From positions 1-51,402 of the forward strand of contig JAUILQ010000041.1 of the NCBI GenBank assembly GCA_030433005.1: 51,402 bases of DNA. Reading direction: 5' to 3'. This document shows, piece by piece, positions 24,934-32,298 of this stretch. The notes under the pieces were generated by a model, which worked only from the letters and a program-made list of their open reading frames with translations, did no database searches and had not been told where the DNA came from. Made by a program: the position numbers and the translations under genes. The first letter of the stretch is position 1. Every line of letters begins with the position of its first letter. The DNA is from Alphaproteobacteria bacterium (GTDB lineage: Bacteria; Pseudomonadota; Alphaproteobacteria; Kiloniellales; DSM-21159).

Positions 24934-25572
24934 TCAGGATCGACCGCGCGGAGCCTTTCGCGAAGCGCCGCCTCCTGCTGCGCCAGATGGCTTTCCGGCG
25001 GCGGCGGCGCGGCGCGGGCGGCGGCCGCCCCGGCCGGCGCTTCGGCCGTCGCCGGGGTCGGGTTCCGGCTCGGGCTGGGCTCCGGGCTCCATCCGGCGCT
25101 CCAGGGCGGCGAGCCGCTCCTCCATAGCGGCCAGGCGGCGCGCGACAGCGTCCAGGTCGCCGCGGCCAGGGTCAGGTGCAGCGGCAGCGGACGCGGACCC
25201 TGCCGGCGCCCCGGCCGAGACCCCGTCGCCGCCGTCGGATCGGCCGCTCGATCCGCCATCTGCGCGCGCTCCCTTCCCGCCTTGCCGCCCCGTGTCGCCC
25301 GCCGGCCAGCCCGCCGCCCGCAGCAGCTGCTCAGCCGTCCCGGCCTGCCAGGCGCCGAAGGCCGCCATCGCCTCGGCGAAGCCCGGGGCCACACCGGAAC
25401 CGCTTGCCGCCGCACCAGCCGGACCGCCCTGCGGCCCACCGGCAGGCCCCAGCCCCATGGCCTGGCGCAGCGCGGCGGCGAGCAGCGGGTCGGCCGCCAG
25501 CGCGCTCATCCGGTCCTGCCAGAGGTCCAGGTAGCGCTGCGCCAGCTCGTCGAGGTCGGCTTCGTCGTCCAT
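24934..25572 (-). CDS. phaE: PhaE-like PHA synthase subunit
   Basis: A 212-residue protein beginning LDELAQRYLDLWQDRMSAL, the helical opening found in poly(R)-hydroxyalkanoate synthase subunit E-like proteins. It has a Gly/Ala-rich middle, a second helix around PGFAEAMAAFGAWQAGTAEQLL, a coiled-coil near residues 140-165 (LDAVARRLAAMEERLAALERRM) and a basic disordered tail. In class III synthases PhaE forms an active complex with PhaC, and the tail may touch the polymer. It lies directly upstream of phaC. Possible promoter: TTGGAC-N18-TATAGT (25613-25584), five bases before the ATG, so the message would be nearly leaderless. Confidence 0.72.
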   Translation of the reverse strand: MDDEADLDELAQRYLDLWQDRMSALAADPLLAAALRQAMGLGPAGGPQGGPAGAAASGSGVAPGFAEAMAAFGAWQAGTAEQLLRAAGWPAGDTGRQGGKGARADGGSSGRSDGGDGVSAGAPAGSASAAAAPDPGRGDLDAVARRLAAMEERLAALERRMEPGAQPEPEPDPGDGRSAGRGGRRPRRAAAAGKPSGAAGGGASRKAPRGRS

Positions 25573-25654
25573 CTCCGGCGGCGACTATAGGACCTGGCTC
25601 GGACGTCGTCCAAGAGCCCTCGCGGCAGCCGCCGCCGCGGCGAATGCTGCGGTC

Positions 25655-25668
25655 ATGCTGCGCAGCAT
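25655..25668. promoter_or_regulatory. Perfect TGC-rich palindrome upstream of phaR (operator 1)
   Basis: ATGCTGCGCAGCAT, a 14-bp perfect palindrome 19 bp upstream of the phaR -35 element and inside a longer TGC-rich stretch (25644-25674). PhaR of related bacteria binds TGC-rich CTGC...GCAG sequences, so this is a likely PhaR operator that could serve both phaR and phaE. Confidence 0.6.
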
Positions 25669-25686
25669 GCTGCGACGCGGCTATCG

Positions 25687-25716
25687 TTGACAGCGATGAA
25701 TGCAGCGCAGCATTAT
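25687..25716 (+). promoter_or_regulatory. Predicted phaR promoter
   Basis: TTGACA (25687-25692, perfect), 18-base spacer, CATTAT (25711-25716, 4/6). Predicted start near 25723, leaving a 36-base leader to GTG 25759. The -35 includes the TTG that otherwise could be mistaken for a start codon. Confidence 0.6.
25699..25714. promoter_or_regulatory. Imperfect palindrome over the phaR -10 region (operator 2)
   Basis: AATGCAGCGCAGCATT, palindromic except for two A/T positions, overlapping the spacer and -10 of the phaR promoter. A repressor bound here would block RNA polymerase, as expected for PhaR autorepression. Confidence 0.55.
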
Positions 25717-25758
25717 CGCGCCGATCAGGGGTCACCCAGCCGTAAAAGGATCAAGGTA

Positions 25759-26427
25759 GTGGCCGGAAAGAACGGAACGGGTGGCGAAGGCTCCCCGATC
25801 ACGATCAAGAAGTACGCGAATCGCCGTCTCTACAACACGGCGACCAGCAGCTACGTCACGCTCGATCATCTCTGCCAGATGGTGAAGGAAGGCGTCGAGT
25901 TCGCCGTCTTCGACGCCAAGACCGGCGACGACATCACCCGGCAGGTGCTGACCCAGATCATCGTCGAGGAGGAGGCCAAGGGCGAGAACCTGCTGCCCAT
26001 CTCGTTCCTGCGCCAGCTCATTTCCTTCTACGGCCACGGCCTGCAGTGGATGGTGCCGAGCTACCTCGACCACATGATGAACGGCTTCGCCGAGAACCAG
26101 GAGAAGATGGCCAAGGCCATGCAGGACACGATGGGCGGCGTGTTCGGCTTCGGCAACTTCGAGGAGCTCGGCAAGCAGAACATGCAGATGCTCGAGCGCA
26201 CGATGCGCATGTTCACGCCCTTCGGTCAGCAGGGCGGCGCCCCGGGCGAAGGAGCCGCGGGCGGACCGCCGGGCCCGGGCGCGCCCGGGACGCCGGGAAC
26301 ACCGAGCGGCGCCGGCGCACCGCCTGCGGGCGGAACGAGCGCCGAGAAGCAGCTCGAGAGCCTGAAGCGACAGGTCGACCTGCTGCAGAACCAGCTCGAC
26401 AGCCTGTCGCGCAAGGACAAGGAGTAG
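25759..26427 (+). CDS. phaR: PHA synthesis repressor PhaR
   Basis: A 222-residue regulator that binds DNA and PHA granules and represses phasin and its own genes until polymer appears. The N-terminal DNA-binding domain is unmistakable: ITIKKYANRRLYNTATSSYVTLDHL, then FAVFDAKTGDDITRQVLTQIIVEEE. The middle PHB_acc region (FLRQLISFYGHGLQWMVPSYLDHMMNGF) follows, then a Gly/Pro-rich linker and a C-terminal coiled coil (EKQLESLKRQVDLLQNQLDSL). I chose GTG 25759 with AAAGGA just upstream. ATG 25696 or TTG 25687 would place codons on the promoter -35/-10 elements. Divergent from phaE. Confidence 0.9.
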   Translation: MAGKNGTGGEGSPITIKKYANRRLYNTATSSYVTLDHLCQMVKEGVEFAVFDAKTGDDITRQVLTQIIVEEEAKGENLLPISFLRQLISFYGHGLQWMVPSYLDHMMNGFAENQEKMAKAMQDTMGGVFGFGNFEELGKQNMQMLERTMRMFTPFGQQGGAPGEGAAGGPPGPGAPGTPGTPSGAGAPPAGGTSAEKQLESLKRQVDLLQNQLDSLSRKDKE

Positions 26428-26437
26428 CCGCGCCGGC

Positions 26438-26455
26438 GCCGGCCTCGAGGCCGGC
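26438..26455. terminator. 18-bp palindrome between convergent genes
   Basis: GCCGGCCTCGAGGCCGGC, a perfect palindrome in the 35-bp convergent spacer between phaR and the c-di-GMP gene. It has no T tract; probable two-sided terminator. Confidence 0.4.
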
Positions 26456-26462
26456 GCGCGCG

Positions 26463-28262
26463 TCAGGACGTGACGGCGGTGGGGGCGACGGTACGGGCGG
26501 CCGGCTGACCGCTGGACGGCTGGCCGGCGACCGGCTGCACCATCGACGGCGACACGCGGTGGTCGCGCCAGGGCGGCGTCATCTCGGGCCGGCCGAAGTG
26601 GTAGCCCTGCAGCAGGTCGATGCCCTCGTCGGCCAGGAAAGCGGCTTCGTCGGCAGTCTCCACGCACTCGGCCACGGTCCGCAGGCTGAAGGCCTGGGCG
26701 AGGCTCAGCAGGTTGCGCACGAACAGCTGGTTCTGGTTCGATTCGAGGATGCCGCGCACGAAGGAGCCGTCGATCTTGACGATGTCGACGGTCAGGCTCT
26801 TGAGGTGGCGGAAGGTCGTGTAGCCGGCCCCGAAGTCGTCGATCGCGACCTGGCATCCGAGCTCGCGCACGGCCTGCACGAAGCTCGCCGAATCCTCGAT
26901 GTCGTGCAGCGCCGCGGTCTCGGTGATCTCGACGATCAGCCGCCGCGCCATGTCCGGGCGGCTGCGCAGGCGCGCGCTCAGGGCGCGCAGCCAGGAGCGG
27001 TCGGCGGCGGTCAGGCCCGAGATGTTGATGCCCAGGCGGACCGCCTCGGTCGCCTCCAGCTCCTGCAGCGCCATGTCGAGCACGTAGCGGTCGATGGCGC
27101 GCATCAGGCCGAGCTTCTCGACGACCGGAATGAACAGCCCGGCCGGCACCAGGTTGCCGTCCGCGCCGCGCATGCGCACCAGGCATTCGTAGTAGTCGAC
27201 CGCCTCGCCGTCGGCGGTGACGATCGGCTGGTAGGCCAGCTCCAGGCGGTGCTCGCGCAGGGCCGCCTTGACCTGCTCGCCGATCTCCATGGCGTCGCGG
27301 AAGCCGCGCTGCTGTTCGTCGGAGAGCTCGTAGAGCGCGGCACAGTCGCGGCCGGAGGTCTTGGCCTTGAGCAACGCCCCCTCGGCCTTGGCGATGGCGT
27401 CGAGCGCGGTGTGCGCCTGGCCGGGGAACAGCAGGATGCCCGAGGAGACCGAGACGTGGATCGGCCCGGCATGGGTCTCGACCGCGGTGCGGCGCACCAC
27501 GTTGAGGATCCGCTCCGCGGTCTGCAGCGCCTCGGCGGCCGTGCAGCCGGTCAGGATCACGCCGAAGCGGTCGCCGCCGAGGCGCCCGACGACGTCGTTG
27601 CTGCGCAGGCAGCGGTCGAGCCGCCGGCCGATCTCGATCAGCACCTCGTCGCCGAGCTCGGAGCCGTAGGCGCGGTTGACCCGGTCGAGCGAGTCGAGCC
27701 CGACGGCGAGGAAGGCGCCGGCACGCCCCGCGCGGAGGGCGTCGGCCAGCGTGAACTCCAGCGCCTCGCGCAGCCGCAGCTTGTTGAAATGACCGGTCAG
27801 CTCGTCGAAGTTGGCGCGGTACTCGAGGCGGGCCTCGTGCAGCTTGCGCTGCGTGATGCGCCGCAGCGTGCCGAGCACGCGGCAGGCGCGCCCGGCCGCG
27901 TCGAACTCGACGCTGCCCCGGTCGTGGACCCAGTGGAAGTCGCCGCTCTCGCCGCGCACGCGGTACTCGACGTCGTACTCGCCCTCGCCGGCGAGATGCG
28001 CGGCCAGCGCCGCCTCCCGGCGCGCCTGGTCCTCCGGGCTGATGCGCGCGACGAAGCTGCGCCCGTCGGCCGGGTGCCGGCGTGGGGACGCGCCGAACAG
28101 CCGCTCGAGCGGCCCGCGCCACTCGATCCGGTCGTTCTCGATCTCCCAGCGGTACACGAGGTCGCCGGCGGCGGTGACCGCCGTCTGCCAGAGGTCGTCA
28201 CCGGCCTCTCGTCGTACCTTTCTTTCCACGGGCGGCAAGGTTGCTGGACTCCTACCTGGCAC
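26463..28262 (-). CDS. PAS-GGDEF(degenerate)-EAL c-di-GMP signalling protein
   Basis: A 599-residue cytoplasmic protein without membrane segments. Residues about 28-140 form a PAS domain with PAC tail (DLVYRWEIENDRIEW...FHWVHDRGS). GGDEF follows (FDELTGHFNKLRLREAL), but the active-site signature is GGDRF at 229-233: the Glu needed for cyclase activity is replaced by Arg. The EAL domain reads ECLVRM for EALLR, with NISGL, EITETAAL, IDDFGAGY, KIDGSFVR, AECVE and LLQGYHFGRP all in place, so phosphodiesterase activity is likely. The last 40 residues are Gln/Pro/Ser-rich. Start is GTG 28262 without a good ribosome-binding site; GTG 28229 is an alternative. Confidence 0.88.
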   Translation of the reverse strand: MPGRSPATLPPVERKVRREAGDDLWQTAVTAAGDLVYRWEIENDRIEWRGPLERLFGASPRRHPADGRSFVARISPEDQARREAALAAHLAGEGEYDVEYRVRGESGDFHWVHDRGSVEFDAAGRACRVLGTLRRITQRKLHEARLEYRANFDELTGHFNKLRLREALEFTLADALRAGRAGAFLAVGLDSLDRVNRAYGSELGDEVLIEIGRRLDRCLRSNDVVGRLGGDRFGVILTGCTAAEALQTAERILNVVRRTAVETHAGPIHVSVSSGILLFPGQAHTALDAIAKAEGALLKAKTSGRDCAALYELSDEQQRGFRDAMEIGEQVKAALREHRLELAYQPIVTADGEAVDYYECLVRMRGADGNLVPAGLFIPVVEKLGLMRAIDRYVLDMALQELEATEAVRLGINISGLTAADRSWLRALSARLRSRPDMARRLIVEITETAALHDIEDSASFVQAVRELGCQVAIDDFGAGYTTFRHLKSLTVDIVKIDGSFVRGILESNQNQLFVRNLLSLAQAFSLRTVAECVETADEAAFLADEGIDLLQGYHFGRPEMTPPWRDHRVSPSMVQPVAGQPSSGQPAARTVAPTAVTS

Positions 28263-28540
28263 TCCGACCCGACCGACCGTCGAATGCCTGCCTGGTTCGA
28301 CGCGATCGGAAGGCGTTCTCCCGAGGATCGTCGGGAAGCTCTTAAAAATCGATGAAACGACTCCCGCAAGAGGCGCCGCGACTTCCGCCCGACACCACCC
28401 GGCCGATTTTTTGGTTAATAGACAGGGTTAACAAAACTTGTTTTGTTCAATTTTATCTTGTTTTTAGCAGTTTCTGGATTTAGCTATGAGAGCGTGACGC
28501 AATCCAAGGCTTCGGCGCTTTCTCGGCAGACAGCCTCCGC
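28263..28540. promoter_or_regulatory. AT-rich divergent region with a perfect inverted repeat
   Basis: 278 bp; bases 28405-28480 are the most AT-rich stretch in the window. It holds the inverted repeat AACAAAAC-TT-GTTTTGTT (28430-28447) and TTAA motifs at 28415 and 28428. It probably contains the promoters of the c-di-GMP gene and of the small gene at 28541, but I cannot fix -35/-10 pairs with confidence. Confidence 0.5.
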
Positions 28541-28903
28541 ATGACCAGCATCCTGCCCGTCTCGATCCCGGCCAGCGGCGTCTCGGCCCGGCCCTCCGCC
28601 GGTTTCGCGGAGGGAGCGCAGCCGCGGCGCATCGATCCGACGGCGCCGGCGCAGAACCGCCGGCACGAGCCCGAGGCGCGCGAGCGCCAGCCGGGCCCGC
28701 GTGGCGATGCAGCGCAGACGCTGGGCGACCCCGGTCTGCTCTCGGCGGTCGCGCTGACCGAGGCGCCGCTCGCCGCCGACCAGCCGGGAACCGCCGAGAC
28801 CGGCCGCTCGCCGCAGGCCCGGGCGAGCGACGCCTACCGCAAGGCCGGCGGCGAGCCGCCGCACTATACGGCGGACCCGAGGCTCTTCTCGATCTCCATC
28901 TGA
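28541..28903 (+). CDS. Small Pro/Ala/Arg-rich protein of unknown function
   Basis: A 120-residue, low-complexity, probably disordered protein with no signal, membrane segment or cysteine. Third codon positions are almost all G/C, as in real genes here, and it follows an AT-rich promoter-like region, so I regard it as expressed. The C-terminus has a compact motif ASDAYRKAGGEPPHYTADP then RLFSISI, similar in style to short alphaproteobacterial proteins that end in a hydrophobic strand. I do not recognise a family. The start lacks a clear ribosome-binding site. Confidence 0.6.
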   Translation: MTSILPVSIPASGVSARPSAGFAEGAQPRRIDPTAPAQNRRHEPEARERQPGPRGDAAQTLGDPGLLSAVALTEAPLAADQPGTAETGRSPQARASDAYRKAGGEPPHYTADPRLFSISI

Positions 28904-29076
28904 CGCACGGCCCCTGCGCGGCGCGTCCCCAGGCCCGGGCCCCGGGGTGCTGCGGCCGAGCCTCGCCGCGATTCCCTAGCGCCGCGATCTGATCTAGCGT
29001 GCTGCCTGCCCGGCGACGTCGGTTCCGACAGGGCTCGCCCGGCCACCCCCCGAGGCCTTGCGAGGAGAGCGGCGGC

Positions 29077-30618
29077 ATGAGCGATCTGAGAGAGGCGGGC
29101 AGCCTGGCCGCCGTCCTGGCGGCCGGCGACGGCAGCGCCGCGGCGCTGCTGGCGCCCGGGCGGACGACGCTGACCCGCGCCGGCCTCGCCCTGCAGGCGC
29201 GGCGCGTCGCGGCCACGCTGGCGGCGCACGGCATCGGTCGCGGCGAGCGCGTGGCGATCGTCCTGCCCAACGGCCCGGAGATGGCGGCCGCCTTCCTGGG
29301 CGTCGCCGCTCATGCCAGCGCCGCCCCCCTCAACCCGGCCTACAAGGCCGACGAGTTCGCCTTCTATCTCGACGACCTGGGCGCCAAGGCGATCGTGCTG
29401 GCCGCCGACGCCGACAGTCCGGTGCGCGCGGTCGCCGGCCAGCGCGGCCTGCCGCTGCTCGAGCTGACGGTACCCGACACCGCCCCGGCCGGCGTCTTCG
29501 AGCTGCCGGGCATGCCGGCGACCCCGCCGTCGGCAGCCGAGGCCGCCGATCTCGAAGCCGCCGATCTCGAGGCTCTGGTGCTGCACACCTCCGGCACCAC
29601 CTCGCGTCCCAAGGTCGTGCCGCTGCTGCAGCGCAACCTCCTAGCCTCGGCCCGGCACATCGGCGATTCGCTGCGCCTCGGCCCGGCCGACCGCTGCCTC
29701 AACATCATGCCGCTGTTCCACATCCACGGGCTGATCGCCGCGGTGCTGAGCTCGCTGGCCAGCGGCGGCAGCGTCTACTGCACGCCGGGCTTCAACGCCC
29801 TCAAGGCGATCGGCTGGCTCGGCGAGTCGGCGGCGACCTGGTACACGGCGGTGCCGACCATGCACCAGGCGATCCTGGCCCGCGCCGAACGCCAGCCCGA
29901 GGCGGCGCGCGAGGCCGGCCTGCGCTTCATCCGCTCGTCCTCCTCCTCGCTGCCGCCGCAGGTCATGCTGGCCCTGGAGGAGACCTTCGGCTGCCCGGTC
30001 ATCGAGTCCTACGGCATGACCGAGGCGGCCCACCAGATGACCAGCAACCAGCTGCCCCCCGGCCTGCGCAAGCCCGGCACCGTCGGCGCCCCCGCCGGGC
30101 CGGAGGTGCGCGTGCTCGACGAGAGCTGGGCGCCGCTGCCCGCGGGCGCCATCGGCGAGGTCGCGATCAAGGGGCCGAACGTCACCCCGGGCTACGAGGC
30201 CAACCCGAAGGCAAACGCCGAATCGTTCCGCGACGGCTGGTTCCGCACCGGCGACCAGGGCGTGTTCGACGACGACGGCTTCCTGACGATCACCGGCAGG
30301 CTCAAGGAGATCATCAACCGCGGCGGCGAGAAGATCAGCCCGCGCGAGGTCGACGAGGTGCTGCTCGACCACCCGGCCGTCGGCCAGGCCGTCTGCTTCG
30401 CGCTGCCGCACGACAAGCTGGGCGAGGAGGTCGCGGTGGCGATCGTGCTGCGCGACGGCCAGGCCGCCGACGAGGCCGCGCTGCGCGACTTCGCCGCCGC
30501 CCGGCTGGCCGCCTTCAAGGTGCCGCGGCGCTGGGTCTTCCTGGACGAGATCCCGAAGGGCGCGACCGGCAAGCTGCAGCGGATCGGCCTGGCGAAGCAG
30601 CTCGGCCTGGTCGGCTAG
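29077..30618 (+). CDS. Acyl-CoA ligase, probable oxalyl-CoA synthetase
   Basis: A 513-residue ANL-superfamily enzyme forming an acyl-AMP and then an acyl-CoA. P-loop LHTSGTTSRPKVVPL, ATWYTAVPTMHQAIL, YGMTEAAHQMTSNQLP, GPNVTPGYEANPKANAESF, WFRTGDQGVFDDDG, GRLKEIINRGGEKISPREVD and the catalytic Lys in PKGATGKLQR are all present. The YGMTEA-H-M-SN and TSGTTSRPK forms resemble plant AAE3/yeast Pcs60 oxalyl-CoA synthetases closely (family knowledge), so oxalate is the first candidate substrate. Start ATG 29077 follows GAGGAGAGC. The next gene, a ketopantoate-reductase-type enzyme, is 63 bp downstream. No formyl-CoA transferase or oxalyl-CoA decarboxylase is nearby. Confidence 0.85.
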   Translation: MSDLREAGSLAAVLAAGDGSAAALLAPGRTTLTRAGLALQARRVAATLAAHGIGRGERVAIVLPNGPEMAAAFLGVAAHASAAPLNPAYKADEFAFYLDDLGAKAIVLAADADSPVRAVAGQRGLPLLELTVPDTAPAGVFELPGMPATPPSAAEAADLEAADLEALVLHTSGTTSRPKVVPLLQRNLLASARHIGDSLRLGPADRCLNIMPLFHIHGLIAAVLSSLASGGSVYCTPGFNALKAIGWLGESAATWYTAVPTMHQAILARAERQPEAAREAGLRFIRSSSSSLPPQVMLALEETFGCPVIESYGMTEAAHQMTSNQLPPGLRKPGTVGAPAGPEVRVLDESWAPLPAGAIGEVAIKGPNVTPGYEANPKANAESFRDGWFRTGDQGVFDDDGFLTITGRLKEIINRGGEKISPREVDEVLLDHPAVGQAVCFALPHDKLGEEVAVAIVLRDGQAADEAALRDFAAARLAAFKVPRRWVFLDEIPKGATGKLQRIGLAKQLGLVG

Positions 30619-30681
30619 GCCGGGCGCGGCGAGGATCCGGAGGCGGAGACACACCCCACGGCAGCGAGCGAGGCCGCAAGC

Positions 30682-31665
30682 ATGAAGGTCTGCATCTACG
30701 GCGCCGGCGCCATCGGCGGCTATCTGGGAGTGCTGCTGGCCGAGGCCGGCGCCGAGGTCACGCTGATCGCGCGCGGGCCGCATCTCGCGGCCATGCGCCG
30801 CGGCGGCCTGACCCTCGAGATCGGGGGCGAGACCCGGACGGCGCGGATCGCCGCGACCGACGACCCGGCCGATGCCGGCCCCCAGGACTTCGTGATCCTG
30901 ACGCTCAAGGCGCCCTCGGTGGTCCAGGTGGCCGAGGCGCTGCAGCCGCTGCTCGGCCCCGAGACCGCCATCGTCACCGCGCAGAACGGCATTCCCTGGT
31001 GGTACTTCCACGCCCACGGCGACCGCCTGGAGGGCCACCGCCTGGAACGCGTCGATCCGGGCGGCCGCCTGTGGCGGCTGCTGCCGCCGGAGCGCTGCAT
31101 CGGTTGCGTCGTCTATCCGGCAACCGAGCTGGTCGAGCCGGGCCGGGTGCGCCACACCTACGGCAACCGCTTCATGCTCGGCGAGCCGGACGGCAGCCGC
31201 TCGGAGCGCGTCGCCGCCCTGTCGGCGACCATGGCGGCAGCCGGGCTGAAGGCGCCGGTGCGGCCGCGCATCCGCGACGACATCTGGCTCAAGCTGTGGG
31301 GCAACCTCTCTTTCAATCCGGTCTCGGCGCTGACCGGCGGCACCCTGGAGCAGATCGCCGGCGATCCGGCGACGCGCGCCGTGGTCCGCACCATGATGCT
31401 GGAGGGCCAGGCGGTCGCCGAGGCGCTCGGCGTGCGCTTCCCGCTCGACGTCGACAAGCGCATCGAGGGCGCGGCCGAGGTCGGCGCCCACAAGACCTCG
31501 ATGCTGCAGGACCTGGAGCGCGGCCGCACCATGGAGATCGACGCCCTGGTCGGCGTCGTCGCGGAGCTCGGCGACCTCGTCGGTGTCGCCACGCCGACCC
31601 TGGACTGCGTGCTGGCGCTCGTCGAGCAGCGGGCGCGCCTGGCCGGCTGCCTGCCGGGGGCCTGA
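30682..31665 (+). CDS. 2-dehydropantoate 2-reductase family protein (ApbA/PanE)
   Basis: A 327-residue NADPH-dependent reductase. Rossmann motif VCIYGAGAIGGYLGVLLAEAG at the N-terminus, LTLKAPSV, TAQNGIPWWYF, then the C-terminal helical domain with the catalytic Lys region DIWLKLWGNLSFNPVSALTGG and HKTSMLQDLERGRTMEID, all typical of PanE. The canonical reaction is ketopantoate to pantoate. Many genomes have several paralogues reducing other 2-keto acids, and the position after an oxalyl-CoA-synthetase-like gene favours a catabolic role, so I give no gene symbol. Confidence 0.88.
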   Translation: MKVCIYGAGAIGGYLGVLLAEAGAEVTLIARGPHLAAMRRGGLTLEIGGETRTARIAATDDPADAGPQDFVILTLKAPSVVQVAEALQPLLGPETAIVTAQNGIPWWYFHAHGDRLEGHRLERVDPGGRLWRLLPPERCIGCVVYPATELVEPGRVRHTYGNRFMLGEPDGSRSERVAALSATMAAAGLKAPVRPRIRDDIWLKLWGNLSFNPVSALTGGTLEQIAGDPATRAVVRTMMLEGQAVAEALGVRFPLDVDKRIEGAAEVGAHKTSMLQDLERGRTMEIDALVGVVAELGDLVGVATPTLDCVLALVEQRARLAGCLPGA

Positions 31666-31869
31666 AATCCTTAACTCATATGTTACATACTAGATTGCTT
31701 GCGAATTATAATAGTTCCTAAGCATTAACTTCTACGAGCACTAACGATTATCCGAACGCGAAATCGCGAGGAGCCGGTCACTTTTCGTTGATTGACCGCG
31801 GTGAAGGAGAGCATCATTGCCGCAGGCGAGGGTATAGAAGCCTATCCCGCGATCTACTAGGTAGGTACC
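31666..31869 (+). promoter_or_regulatory. AT-rich promoter region of the PraR-like regulator
   Basis: 204 bp, AT-rich against its surroundings. It contains a perfect -10 TATAAT at 31707-31712 and a GGG(T)ATAG...CTATCCC inverted repeat near 31830-31850. The -35 is not clear (TTACAT at 31683 with an 18-base spacer). The leader would be about 150 bases. Confidence 0.45.
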
Positions 31870-32250
31870 GTGACGAATACTCAGGACATCGAGGCGCGGA
31901 TCGAGCGCCACGTCGGTCGTCGCATCCGCGAGCGGCGGATCCTGCTCGGCCTGACCCAGCAGCGCCTGGCCGAGATGATCGGCGTGACCTATCAGCAGGC
32001 GCACAAGTACGAGCGCGGAATCAACCGGGTCTCGGCGGCGCGCCTCTACGAGCTGGCCCAGGCGCTCAACGTCGAGGTCGGCTACTTCTTCGAGGGCTTC
32101 GACGCGGGCGACCCCTGCAGCGAGGTGCCCGAGCGCCAGCGCATGAGCCTGGACGTCGCGCGCAACTTCTCGCGGATCCGCGACGAGCGCAGCCGCGAGG
32201 CGCTGGCCCAGCTCTGCCGGGTCATGGCGAACGGCGCCGGCGGCCACTGA
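31870..32250 (+). CDS. XRE-family regulator, PraR/SinR-like
   Basis: A 126-residue transcription factor with an N-terminal helix-turn-helix (IRERRILLGLTQQRLAEMIGVTYQQAHKYERGINRVSAARLYELAQALNVEVGYFFEGF, here abbreviated as TQQRLAEMIGVTYQQAHKYE). The sequence pattern, including Q-Q-x-x-K-Y-E-x-G-x-N-R, is that of PraR-type regulators in rhizobia and relatives, which control surface attachment and exopolysaccharide and quorum-related genes. Start is GTG 31870. The long AT-rich upstream region suggests tight control, possibly by itself. Convergent with argB. Confidence 0.88.
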   Translation: MTNTQDIEARIERHVGRRIRERRILLGLTQQRLAEMIGVTYQQAHKYERGINRVSAARLYELAQALNVEVGYFFEGFDAGDPCSEVPERQRMSLDVARNFSRIRDERSREALAQLCRVMANGAGGH

Positions 32251-32258
32251 GCCGCCGG
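32237..32258. terminator. Hairpin over the regulator stop codon
   Basis: CCGGCGGC-CACTGA-GCCGCCGG, an 8-bp perfect stem whose loop holds the TGA stop of the regulator gene. No T tract. Confidence 0.35.
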
Positions 32259-32265
32259 GCTCGGC

Positions 32266-32298
32266 TCGCGGCCGGGCGGGAATCGCGGCCGGGCGGGA
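32266..32298. repeat. 17-bp tandem duplication next to the argB stop
   Basis: Two identical 16-base copies of TCGCGGCCGGGCGGGA (32266-32281 and 32283-32298) separated by one A, ending directly before the argB stop codon in the convergent spacer. Confidence 0.8.

Noticed and set aside
25687..25758. Extra N-terminus of PhaR beginning at TTG 25687 or ATG 25696
   Set aside because: Both fall on the -35 and operator of the phaR promoter; the conserved domain starts after GTG 25759.
28411..28432. CtrA-type TTAA-N7-TTAA site in the AT-rich island
   Set aside because: The two TTAA motifs are nine bases apart, not seven, so the consensus is not met.
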